Source: an uncultured Bacteroidia bacterium (lineage in GTDB: Bacteria; Bacteroidota; Bacteroidia; Bacteroidales; F082). From it: DNA of 52,274 nt. Below are positions 31,100 through 39,665 of the stretch, in pieces. The translations under genes and the position numbers were made by a program. The notes beneath the pieces are model-generated. The model searched no databases. It worked only from the letters and a program-made list of their open reading frames with translations, and had not been told where the DNA came from. The stretch is taken from NCBI GenBank assembly GCA_902801625.1, contig CADCJI010000028.1, positions 1 to 52,274 of the forward strand. Reading direction: 5' to 3'. How positions within the stretch are numbered: the first letter of the stretch is position 1; each line of letters opens with the position of its first letter.

Positions 31100-33088
31100 A
31101 TGAAAAAACTCCTTCTCTCTGCGCTCCTTATGCTTTGCGTGAGCGCCTTTGCCCAAAAGCAATACACTTTGCAATCGCCCGACAAGGACATCACCGTCAC
31201 CATTGAGGCGGGCGAACAGCTTACCTACGCTGTATCACACGGAAACACCTGCGTATTGACGCCTTCGCCCATAGGGATGAAACTCGCCGACGGCACCACA
31301 CTTGGCACAAAACCCATCGTGAAAAGCGCCAAGACGCGCTCAGTCAACCAGACCTTAGCCTCCCCTCTTTACAAAAGAACCGAAATTCCCGAAGTCTACG
31401 AGGAACTGACGCTGACCTTCAAAGGCAATTTCAAGGTCATCTTTCGCGCCTATGATGCAGGTGTGGCCTACCGTTTTGAGACAGATTTCCGCAAACCCAT
31501 TATCGTAAAGAGTGAGACCGCAGATTTTAACTTTGACAAGGATTATCAAGGCTTTATCCCGTATGTTTTAAGGCGTGCCGGACAAGAAGGTCCACTCATC
31601 AACCAGCAGTTCTACAACTCGTTTGAGAACACCTACTCCCACATCAACCTTAATCAGATGGATCCCGAAAAGCTCGCCTTCCTGCCTTTGTTGGTCGAAC
31701 TGAAAGACGGCAAAAAGGCTGTCATCACCGAGGCCGACTTGGAGGACTTCCCCGGCTTGTATCTGCGCAATGCCAATGGCAAAAACGGACTCTCCGCCGT
31801 CCACGCACCTTATCCCAAAACCCGCGAGCAAGGCGGCCACAACAACCTGCAATGGATTGTGAAGGAACGCGAGAACTACATTGCCAAAGTGGAGGGCAAA
31901 CGCTCGTTCCCTTGGCGTATCATCGCCATCTCGGAAAATGACAAAGAGCTGGCCGACAACGACTTGGTCTATCTTTTGGCCTCACCCAACCGCATTGGCG
32001 ATGTCTCGTGGATCCAGCCTGGAAAGGTGGCTTGGGATTGGTGGAACGCCTGGAACATCTATGGCGTCGATTTCCCTGCGGGTATCAACAACGACACTTA
32101 TAAGTACTATATTGATTTTGCCTCGCAATACGGCATCGAATATGTCATCCTCGATGAAGGCTGGGCGGTCAACAAGAAGGCCGACCTTTTCCAAGTGGTG
32201 CCCGAAATCGACATCAAGGAACTGGTGGACTATGGCGCAGAGCGCAATGTGGGCATCGTGCTTTGGGTGGGCTATGCCGCCATCGACAAGGACATGGAAC
32301 ATGTCTGCCAACACTATGCCGACATGGGCGTGAAAGGCTTTAAGGTCGACTTTATGGACGGCGACGACCAGATGATTGTCGACTTCTACTACCGCATGGC
32401 CGAGACCGCCGCTCGTCACCACCTCTTCATTGACTTCCACGGTGCTTACAAGCCCACGGGCCTCAACCGCACCTACCCCAATGTGCTCAACCACGAGGGC
32501 GTGTACGGCCTCGAGCAAGCCAAGTGGGACAACGAGAGCGACCTCGTCACCAACGAAGTCACCATCCCCTTCATCCGCATGTTGGCCGGTCCGCTCGACT
32601 ACACCCAAGGCGCGATGAAAAACGCCAACAAGAACAACTTCGCCGCCATCTACACTGAGCCGATGAGTCAGGGCACGCGCTGCCGTCAGTTGGCTGAATA
32701 TGTGATCTTTGAGTCACCGTTCAACATGCTCTGCGACAGCCCGAGCAACTACATGAAGGAAGACGAATGCACCCAGTTCATCGCTTCCGTTCCCACCACA
32801 TGGGATGAGACCATGGTGCTCGACGGCAAGGTGGGCGAATACCTCGTCATCGCCCGTCGCAAGGACTTCCATTGGTATGTGGGTGCCATCACCAACTGGG
32901 AGGAACGCGACATCGAAATCGACCTTGGTGTGCTGCCCAACTTCGGCGCCAAGTCGGGACACATCTTCCGCGACGGTCCCAATGCCAACCGCGTGGCCAA
33001 AGACTATGTGTCAGAGCAAGCCCAAGTGTGGGGCAACAAGGTGAAAGTGCATCTCGCCAAAGGCGGCGGTGCTGTGATGGTATTCTAA
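31100..33088 (+). CDS. Glycoside hydrolase family 97 enzyme
   Basis: 662 residues. Signal peptide MKKLLLSALLMLCVSAFAQ; N-terminal beta-sandwich (~20-290); (beta/alpha)8 barrel from ~300 (GKVAWDWWNAWNIYGVDFPAGIN, YVILDEGWAV, GIVLWVGYAAIDKDME, GFKVDFMDGDDQ, NHEGVYGLEQAKW); C-terminal beta domain (~590-662). D417 in KVDF matches the position of the nucleophile in retaining GH97 members such as alpha-galactosidases, and E466 in NHEG the likely acid/base. A retaining enzyme is therefore more likely than a SusB-type inverting glucosidase, but substrate is inference. Periplasmic. Followed by GH106 and GH28. Confidence 0.92.
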   Translation: MKKLLLSALLMLCVSAFAQKQYTLQSPDKDITVTIEAGEQLTYAVSHGNTCVLTPSPIGMKLADGTTLGTKPIVKSAKTRSVNQTLASPLYKRTEIPEVYEELTLTFKGNFKVIFRAYDAGVAYRFETDFRKPIIVKSETADFNFDKDYQGFIPYVLRRAGQEGPLINQQFYNSFENTYSHINLNQMDPEKLAFLPLLVELKDGKKAVITEADLEDFPGLYLRNANGKNGLSAVHAPYPKTREQGGHNNLQWIVKERENYIAKVEGKRSFPWRIIAISENDKELADNDLVYLLASPNRIGDVSWIQPGKVAWDWWNAWNIYGVDFPAGINNDTYKYYIDFASQYGIEYVILDEGWAVNKKADLFQVVPEIDIKELVDYGAERNVGIVLWVGYAAIDKDMEHVCQHYADMGVKGFKVDFMDGDDQMIVDFYYRMAETAARHHLFIDFHGAYKPTGLNRTYPNVLNHEGVYGLEQAKWDNESDLVTNEVTIPFIRMLAGPLDYTQGAMKNANKNNFAAIYTEPMSQGTRCRQLAEYVIFESPFNMLCDSPSNYMKEDECTQFIASVPTTWDETMVLDGKVGEYLVIARRKDFHWYVGAITNWEERDIEIDLGVLPNFGAKSGHIFRDGPNANRVAKDYVSEQAQVWGNKVKVHLAKGGGAVMVF

Positions 33089-33190
33089 TTGACGGTGGTC
33101 AAAGACAGTTGTGAGATGTGCAAGATGATTGCTGAGACCATCCAAGTCAAGACCTATTATCCTGATACATAACACCTTAACTATGCTCTC

Positions 33191-36112
33191 ATGAAACGCT
33201 TGCTACAAGTCATATTGCTCATTTTCATTGGGTTGGTCCTCTGTCAATGTGGGACAACACACGACACATTCACCACGGAGCAACTGTATCAAGGGTTTCA
33301 GCAACCCACCTCGGAATATCATCCCTTTGTGCGCTGGTGGTGGAACGGCGACAAGGTGGAGGCTGATGAACTCGTGCGCGAAATGCACCTCTTGAAAGAG
33401 GCTGGCATCGGCGGGGTGGAAATCAACCCCATCGCCTTCCCTACCTACTGCGACAGCCTCGGAAAACCTTCTTTGCAATGGCTCAGCCCCGAGTGGATTG
33501 ACATGCTCAAGGTATGCTTCGATGAAGCAAAACGACTCAACATGACCTGCGACCTACTTGTTGGCTCGGGTTGGCCTTTTGGAGCCGAGTTCCTCAATGA
33601 AAACGAGCGGGCGCAGATTGTGGTCAATTACGCAGAGACAGTGTCAGGACCCACAACGCTGACCATCATTCGTGACAGCATCTGCGAAAAAGCCATGCCC
33701 AAGGTAAGTTCGCCATACAAGGGAAACATCAAAGAGCTGATGTCGCTGAAACTTTATCCAAATCCAGCTTCAAGTGTTGATGAGGGGATTACCATTTGGA
33801 CAACGCAAAGCAAGGTCCTTGAGCCTGTCGAAAGGCCGGTTGACAGTATAATCATCATCGAAGTACCAGAAGGAAACTACACTTTGGCCACCTTGGTGAA
33901 GATCAACGGTTTCTTGGAGGTCATCAACGGTGCGCCAGGGGCAGCGGGGCCCGTGCTCGACCATTTCAACACCGAGGCGGTCAACCGTTACCTTTACAAC
34001 ATGTCGGACAAAATTGAGACACAAATCGGACCGCTGAAAGGCAACATCCGAGCCCTTTTTACCGACAGTATGGAACTCGAAGGCGCCAACTGGACCTCCG
34101 ACATGGCCGAGGAATTCGAAAAGCGTTACGGCTATGACATCACGGAATGGTTGCCTTTTATCCTCTTCAAGATTGGCTCGATGGGCAGCGCAATCAACTA
34201 TGACCCTGTAATACCCGTCACAGAAGCCTTCCAACAAGAAATCCAACGCGCTCGATACGATTTCGAAGACTTTAAGGCCCAGCTGATGCAGGAACGCTTC
34301 ACCAGCACCTATTTGCATTGGTGCCACCAACTAGGAGTAAAAGCCCGTGCCCAAGCTTACGGTCGCGGCTTCTATCCCTTGGAGAATGCCATGGGCTACG
34401 ACATCCCTGAGGGCGAATCGTGGACCACCAACTGGCTAAAACACAAACCCGGTGAGGAAATGTCGGAAACCGACTACCGCCGTGGCCGTGCCTACACCAT
34501 GGTCAACAAGTTTGTGTCATCGGCAGCACATCTTGCCGACAGTCGTACCATCAGCTGCGAGGAGATGACCAACACCTACACCGTCTTTAATATGAGCCTT
34601 GAGCAACTGAAAATCGGCGGTGACCAATCGGCTATGTCGGGCATGACTCACAGCGTGTTCCATGGCTTCAACTATTCACCTAATCTTGAAGCCAATTTCC
34701 CCGGCTGGGTACGCTATGGTGCCTACTACAGCGAAAACAACAGCTGGTGGCCGTATTTCAAGTACTACAACGATTACAAGGCACGCCTCTCATACGCACT
34801 TCAACATGGCACATATTACGCCGATATCGCCATCCTTAATCCCGAAAACGACATGTGGAGCACCATCGGGATGCAGAACGAGCCCTTCCCCAACACCACT
34901 CGTGCGCCCTACAAGACCTTGATTTGGGAAGCCATCAACAAATGCGGTGGAGGCGTGGACTATGTGAGCGAAAATATCATCAACCAGTCGAACATAAAAA
35001 AAGACAACCTCTGTTTCAACAAGTGCAAATACAACACTTTAATGCTTATTGATGTGGAGAGCCTGCACCCTGAAACTGCCGAGCAATTGCTGCGTTTCGT
35101 GGAGACAGGAGGCAAGATTGTCTGTATCGACACCATACCTTACCAATCGTTAGGAAGGCCAGGCAACCATCAAAAAAATGATTCCCTTGTGAAGGCCACT
35201 ATGGACAAGGTGATGCAGCACAAGGAACAATTTGTCTTCGTAGAGCCACCCAAAGAAGGCCTCATTCCTTGGTACGACAGCCTTCTGCACGTCCAAAAAT
35301 TGCCGCATTACCTTGAAATCAAGAATCCCGACCCATTTGTCATGCAAAACCGCTATACCACTGACAACGGCAGCGAATTGATTCTGTTGAGCAACAGCCA
35401 TCGTTACAACGCACATCAAACCAAAATCACCTTCAGCAAAGCATTGACCCACAAGCGACAAGCCCAAGTTTGGGATTTGCAAATGGGCAAACGCTATGCC
35501 TTGCCCCTTGACAAGGATGGCAACTACACCTTTGACTTGGGTCCTGTGGAGATGGTACTTGTCGTGTTCGAAAAATCTACGCCTATCGACCTCCCAATCT
35601 GGCAACCACTCCACACCATTACAGGTACTTTACCCGCCATCGACATCTCAGACCACTGGGATGTGGCCCTGTGTCATAGCCTCTTAAAGGATACAATCAG
35701 TGCACATTTCGACACCCTGTTCGACCTGAAGGATAACGAGGCGTACCAGCATTTCTGCGGAACCATTATCTATCATAAAACCATCAACTGCGGTAGAGAC
35801 GGTGTGCACACTGTCTCTACAATCCTGGATTTAGGCCTCGTGGAAGGCGTTTCCGAAGTGTTCGTTAACGGACAATCTGCTGGCGTACAGTATTTTGGTT
35901 GTAGAATCTACGATATCACCGATTACCTCCAAGAAGGCGAAAACGACCTTGAAGTCCGCGTGACCACCACCATGGGCAACTACCTCAAGACCTTCAGCCG
36001 AGAGGAGAACCCGACCACTTGGATATATGTGAACCATCCCAAAAGAGACCAACCTTTGCAACCCATGGGCTTGCTAGGACCAGTCAGATTATATCATAAC
36101 CCAGCCCCGTAG
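33191..36112 (+). CDS. GH106-type alpha-L-rhamnosidase-like glycosyl hydrolase
   Basis: 973 residues. Lipoprotein signal MKRLLQVILLIFIGLVLCQC. The N-part RWWWNGDKVEADELVREMHLLKEAGIGGVEINPI is the hallmark opening of GH106/rhamnosidase-like enzymes, followed by LVGSGWPFGAEFL, a barrel, and a C-terminal beta-sandwich (EVFVNGQSAGVQYFGCRIYDITDYLQEGENDLEVRV). Two repeat-type insertions sit in frame: KVLEPVERP (~208-216) and GRDGVHTVST (~868-877). Neither seems to break the fold blocks around it. Likely acts on rhamnose side chains or ends of pectin. Grouped with GH97 and GH28. Confidence 0.88.
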   Translation: MKRLLQVILLIFIGLVLCQCGTTHDTFTTEQLYQGFQQPTSEYHPFVRWWWNGDKVEADELVREMHLLKEAGIGGVEINPIAFPTYCDSLGKPSLQWLSPEWIDMLKVCFDEAKRLNMTCDLLVGSGWPFGAEFLNENERAQIVVNYAETVSGPTTLTIIRDSICEKAMPKVSSPYKGNIKELMSLKLYPNPASSVDEGITIWTTQSKVLEPVERPVDSIIIIEVPEGNYTLATLVKINGFLEVINGAPGAAGPVLDHFNTEAVNRYLYNMSDKIETQIGPLKGNIRALFTDSMELEGANWTSDMAEEFEKRYGYDITEWLPFILFKIGSMGSAINYDPVIPVTEAFQQEIQRARYDFEDFKAQLMQERFTSTYLHWCHQLGVKARAQAYGRGFYPLENAMGYDIPEGESWTTNWLKHKPGEEMSETDYRRGRAYTMVNKFVSSAAHLADSRTISCEEMTNTYTVFNMSLEQLKIGGDQSAMSGMTHSVFHGFNYSPNLEANFPGWVRYGAYYSENNSWWPYFKYYNDYKARLSYALQHGTYYADIAILNPENDMWSTIGMQNEPFPNTTRAPYKTLIWEAINKCGGGVDYVSENIINQSNIKKDNLCFNKCKYNTLMLIDVESLHPETAEQLLRFVETGGKIVCIDTIPYQSLGRPGNHQKNDSLVKATMDKVMQHKEQFVFVEPPKEGLIPWYDSLLHVQKLPHYLEIKNPDPFVMQNRYTTDNGSELILLSNSHRYNAHQTKITFSKALTHKRQAQVWDLQMGKRYALPLDKDGNYTFDLGPVEMVLVVFEKSTPIDLPIWQPLHTITGTLPAIDISDHWDVALCHSLLKDTISAHFDTLFDLKDNEAYQHFCGTIIYHKTINCGRDGVHTVSTILDLGLVEGVSEVFVNGQSAGVQYFGCRIYDITDYLQEGENDLEVRVTTTMGNYLKTFSREENPTTWIYVNHPKRDQPLQPMGLLGPVRLYHNPAP
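33814..33837 (+). repeat. GGTCCTTGAGCCTGTCGAAA element in GH106
   Basis: This 24-base copy of the element also found at 45671, 45717, 49097 and 49121 is read in frame as part of the peptide KVLEPVERP. Confidence 0.85.
35793..35820. repeat. 28-bp GTAGAGAC palindrome in GH106
   Basis: It starts GTAGAGACGGTGTG and ends CACACTGTCTCTAC, with one mismatched pair. Same length and same ends as the palindrome at 15985-16012 but with a different centre. Read in frame. Confidence 0.88.
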
Positions 36113-36119
36113 GGGCGCC
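36105..36119. repeat. CCCCGTAGGGG palindrome at the GH106 stop codon
   Basis: CCCC-GTA-GGGG followed by GGCGCC. The TAG stop of GH106 (36110-36112) lies in it. It resembles short REP-like palindromes of Bacteroidales. Confidence 0.5.
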
Positions 36120-36179
36120 AGACATTAAGCAGGCGGTGTTAACCCCTGCCATTAGCAAAACAACATAGTAAGACATAAT

Positions 36180-37652
36180 ATGAAAAAACACCTCCTAACC
36201 CTCTGCCTCACCCTGCTCATGGCCCTCCAAGCCACAGCGCAAGACCCCAAACCTACCTATAATGCCTCCAAGTTCGGCATCCGCAGCGACGGCGTGACCA
36301 TGAACACCCGTAGCATCCAATTCGCCATCGACTGGATTGCAGAACAAGGCGGTGGCACCCTGCGTTTCTGGGTAGGCCGCTACCTGACGGGCAGCATCCA
36401 TCTCAAATCCAATGTCACCATCGAACTGATGGAAGGTGCCGTATTGGTGGGCAGCACCAACCCCTTCGACTACGACCGCCTCAACGCCACCAACGACCAC
36501 GGCCTCATCCTCGCCGAAGGCGTCGAGAACATTCGACTCATCGGCGTCTATAACAGTGGTGGTGTCATTGAAGGACAAGGGCGAGAACTGGGCAACAACT
36601 GCACCGACCTCGTACACAAAGGCCTCATGAAAGACAAGCTGAGCAACGACCGTGTTGGCGAGGGATTCCGTCCCCGACTGCTGATTTTCAGAGAGTGTAA
36701 GAATGTGGAAGTCGACAATGTAACCTTCCGCAATGCCGCCAATTGGGTCACCATGTACGACCAATGCGAAAATGTCAAAGTCAACAATGTGCGCATCCAA
36801 AGCACTGCCTTCTGGAATAATGACGGCATCGACATCGTGGACTGTGACGGCTTCGTGCTGACCAACAGTTACATCGATGCCAGCGATGATGCCATCTGCC
36901 TCAAGTCACACAGCGCCAAGAAGTTGTGTCAAAACATTGAAGTGCGCAATTGTACCGCCCGCAGCAGCGCGAGTGGAATCAAGTTCGGCACTATGGGCGC
37001 AGGGGGATTCAAGAATGTGAGAATCATCGACAACACCGTTTATGACACCTACCGCAGTGCCATCACCATACAAAGCGTCGACGGCGGCATCTGTGAGAAC
37101 ATCCTTGTGGACTCACTCTATGCCACCAATGTAGGCAATGCCATCTATCTCAATATAGGTGCCCGTCGCGACAAACAGAGCTTCATGGACGGCATTACCA
37201 TCCGCAACCTCTTCTGCGAGGTAGCCGCCACCAAGCCCGATGCAGGCTATGAATACGAAGGTCCCATCGAAGACCTGCCGCGCAACACCTCACCTTGCGG
37301 TATCATCGGACTGAAAGACAGCAAGATCAAAAATGTCAAATTAGAAAACATTGAGATTGTCTTCCCTGGTGGTGGTGACCCACATTATGCACATGTCGGT
37401 CTTGACGAGTTGGACAAAGTGCCCGAGATGCCCAAAGCCTATCCCGAGTTCTCGCAACACATGGAGCTTCCTGCCTGGGGCTTCTTCATCCGCCATGTCG
37501 ACGGCTTGACCATGCATAACATCAAACTAACCGCCCTAAAGAAAGACTACCGCACAGCCATCGTGATGGATGATGTTAACAACCATAATATCAGCAATCT
37601 TAGTGTGACAGAACCTGATAGCGAAACAAAAGAAGCCGTTTTCGAGCGGTAA
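36180..37652 (+). CDS. GH28 polygalacturonase-family enzyme
   Basis: 490 residues. Signal peptide (1-20, ...QATAQ) then a right-handed beta-helix: KFGIRSDGVTMNTRSIQFAID opening, NNDGIDI with D215, SDDAIC with D236 and D237, and SSASGIKFGTMG in place of the RIK region. The endo-polygalacturonase GHG motif is missing (KSHSAKK instead), as in many exo-acting or rhamnogalacturonan-active GH28 subgroups. It hydrolyses galacturonide linkages, exact specificity unknown. Third enzyme of the GH97-GH106-GH28 set. Confidence 0.9.
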   Translation: MKKHLLTLCLTLLMALQATAQDPKPTYNASKFGIRSDGVTMNTRSIQFAIDWIAEQGGGTLRFWVGRYLTGSIHLKSNVTIELMEGAVLVGSTNPFDYDRLNATNDHGLILAEGVENIRLIGVYNSGGVIEGQGRELGNNCTDLVHKGLMKDKLSNDRVGEGFRPRLLIFRECKNVEVDNVTFRNAANWVTMYDQCENVKVNNVRIQSTAFWNNDGIDIVDCDGFVLTNSYIDASDDAICLKSHSAKKLCQNIEVRNCTARSSASGIKFGTMGAGGFKNVRIIDNTVYDTYRSAITIQSVDGGICENILVDSLYATNVGNAIYLNIGARRDKQSFMDGITIRNLFCEVAATKPDAGYEYEGPIEDLPRNTSPCGIIGLKDSKIKNVKLENIEIVFPGGGDPHYAHVGLDELDKVPEMPKAYPEFSQHMELPAWGFFIRHVDGLTMHNIKLTALKKDYRTAIVMDDVNNHNISNLSVTEPDSETKEAVFER

Positions 37653-37678
37653 TACAAGCATGAAACAACTAAAGCAAT

Positions 37679-38104
37679 ATGATAGAAGCGTTTTTTGAAA
37701 AGGAGTATTGGGTAGTGGATTTCCTCCCAAAACAAGTGCCGGAGAAAGGTGGCGGAGAGTTCTTCTCTGTGGAGCACTATTATTTGGAGCCCTCTCACTA
37801 TGCTGTCCTACGAGAGCAGTTTTCTGACATCCTACTGAAGCTGTATTGCTATTATGATCTGCGGTTGTTTATGGATGACGACACCGAAGGCATCTTCAAT
37901 CCCGATCCCGAACTGCTTGCAAGCCATATCATGGACAACCAACACAATTTGTGCATTCTCATCGGGGCATCCAAAGCACTTATCACTTTAGGTCGTGATG
38001 GCACCAACCTGACTGTTTACGCCCCTTCTGAAGACCTGCTTGAACTCATCAGGATGCTTGCTGGGGCTGTGGGATTGTTTGTTTGGAAGCCAAGACAGGT
38101 ATGA
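37679..38104 (+). CDS. Small hypothetical protein
   Basis: 141 residues, no signal peptide or membrane helix. It opens MIEAFFEKEYWVVDFLPKQVP and contains a mixed alpha/beta pattern (NLCILIGASKALITLGRDGTNLTVYAPSEDLLELIRMLAGAVGLFVWKP). I do not recognise the family. It lies 26 bases after GH28 and may be co-transcribed, but its content suggests no role in glycan breakdown. Convergent with the flippase gene 11 bases away. Confidence 0.7.
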   Translation: MIEAFFEKEYWVVDFLPKQVPEKGGGEFFSVEHYYLEPSHYAVLREQFSDILLKLYCYYDLRLFMDDDTEGIFNPDPELLASHIMDNQHNLCILIGASKALITLGRDGTNLTVYAPSEDLLELIRMLAGAVGLFVWKPRQV

Positions 38105-38115
38105 TATCATTCTAA

Positions 38116-39609
38116 CTAAACCCGCTTCTTAACCCATCCCAAAACACCCTTCACTAGATCCTTCTCCTTCCAGCAGATGAACGCGAAGAACACCAATAAC
38201 AGACCAGTGTTCACCACCAAGGTCCAAACGGTATTTTCGATGTGGATGTACTTTTGCGCGAAATACAAGGCCAAGGCAATAGCAAAATAAAGGAAAGCCG
38301 ACTTCAGGTCGTATGGTATAGGAGCCTTTTTCTGCCCAACGAAATAGGACAGCACCATACAAGTGGCATAACCCGCAAAACCGCCCCAGGCGCAAGCCAT
38401 ATAGCCGTATTTGGGCACAAAGATAAAGTTAATGGCCAGCAACACTGCGCAACCAATAGCACTGAAGATGGCTCCCCACCAAGTCTGGTCGGTGAGCTTG
38501 TACCAAAACGAAAGGTTGAAATAGATGCCCATGAAGATTTCGGCCATCATCACGATGGGCACCACCCGCAAGCCTTCATGATAATCCGACCCAACGAGAT
38601 ACTTCAATAAAGGCATATACATTACCACGGCAAGGAAAGCCAGCAGCGTGAAGATAATGAAGTATTTCATCACCTTGGCTTGGGTCTCTTTGTCGGCAGT
38701 GTCGCGTTTACCACCAAAAACAAAGGGCTCGTATGCATAGCGGAAAGCTTGCGTGATCATGGCCATAATCATCGCTATCTTGACACAAGCACCGTAAATA
38801 CCGAGTTGCTCCTCCCCTTCCAGACCGGGGACGATTTTCTTGAAGACAATTTTGTCGGCCACCTGGTTGAGAATACCCGCCAATCCCAAAAGCAGAATAG
38901 GCCAAGTATATTTCAGCATTTCTTTCAACAAGTCACGGTCGATGCCTGTGCGCAGTTTCTTGATTTCGGGAATAAATCCTAAAGTGACCAACACGGTGCA
39001 AATCAAGTTGGCGATGAAAATATAACCCACCTGATAGCTGGCATGATACCATTCCATCATGGAGGGATAGTGTTCTTTCAAGTAGGGCGCCAGATAGAAA
39101 ATGAACAAGTTCAGCAACAAACTCATGATGATGAATGAGAGTTTCAGTGTCATGAACTTGAGGGGGCGATTCTCATAACGAAGCCGAGCAAAAAGGATGG
39201 ACTGGAAAGCATCGAAGGCCACGATGATGGCCATAATTTCCACAAATTCGGGATGCAAGGCATAATCCAAGGCTCCGGCAATGGGTTTCAGGAACAACGA
39301 TACCAGAATGAGGAAAACCAGGGAGACTAAGCCGACAGAAAGTCCAGCGGTAGAAAAAGCCTTGTTGGGGTTGACATTCTCCTTGTTGGAGAAACGGAAG
39401 AAGGTGGTTTCCATGCCAAAAGTAAGCAAGACAAGGAGCAAGGCTGTATAGGCATACAAGTTGGTGACAATACCGTATCCTCCGGATTCGGCTGCCATTT
39501 TATGTGTGTGTATGGGCACCAGCAGGTAATTCAAAAACCTGCCGATGATGCTACTCAAGCCGTAAATGGCGGTTTGCTTCGCCAAGGAGCCTAATTTGTT
39601 TTCTGCCAT
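38116..39609 (-). CDS. Polysaccharide flippase (Wzx/MATE-like, oligosaccharide flippase family)
   Basis: 497 residues, about 14 membrane segments. The start LGSLAKQTAIYGLSSIIGRFLNYLLVPIHT is the classic first helix of the polysaccharide biosynthesis/Wzx family. Later, MACAWGGFAGYATCMVLSYFVGQKK is also typical. It would flip lipid-linked oligosaccharide across the inner membrane. No polysaccharide biosynthesis genes are adjacent, so the substrate cannot be assigned. In Bacteroidales this gene often occurs alone among housekeeping genes. Confidence 0.9.
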   Translation of the reverse strand: MAENKLGSLAKQTAIYGLSSIIGRFLNYLLVPIHTHKMAAESGGYGIVTNLYAYTALLLVLLTFGMETTFFRFSNKENVNPNKAFSTAGLSVGLVSLVFLILVSLFLKPIAGALDYALHPEFVEIMAIIVAFDAFQSILFARLRYENRPLKFMTLKLSFIIMSLLLNLFIFYLAPYLKEHYPSMMEWYHASYQVGYIFIANLICTVLVTLGFIPEIKKLRTGIDRDLLKEMLKYTWPILLLGLAGILNQVADKIVFKKIVPGLEGEEQLGIYGACVKIAMIMAMITQAFRYAYEPFVFGGKRDTADKETQAKVMKYFIIFTLLAFLAVVMYMPLLKYLVGSDYHEGLRVVPIVMMAEIFMGIYFNLSFWYKLTDQTWWGAIFSAIGCAVLLAINFIFVPKYGYMACAWGGFAGYATCMVLSYFVGQKKAPIPYDLKSAFLYFAIALALYFAQKYIHIENTVWTLVVNTGLLLVFFAFICWKEKDLVKGVLGWVKKRV

Positions 39610-39637
39610 GTGGATTGCTTTTGGTCTTTCAAGAACG

Positions 39638-39645
39638 CAAAATTA
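39638..39645 (-). promoter_or_regulatory. -7 box of the flippase gene
   Basis: TAATTTTG on the minus strand, 28 bases before ATG 39609. Confidence 0.5.
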
Positions 39646-39665
39646 CGCTTTATATTGACTCTATT

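Noticed and set aside
36195-36800. Minus-strand 201-codon ORF opposite GH28
   Set aside because: Antisense shadow of a clear enzyme gene; composition-driven.
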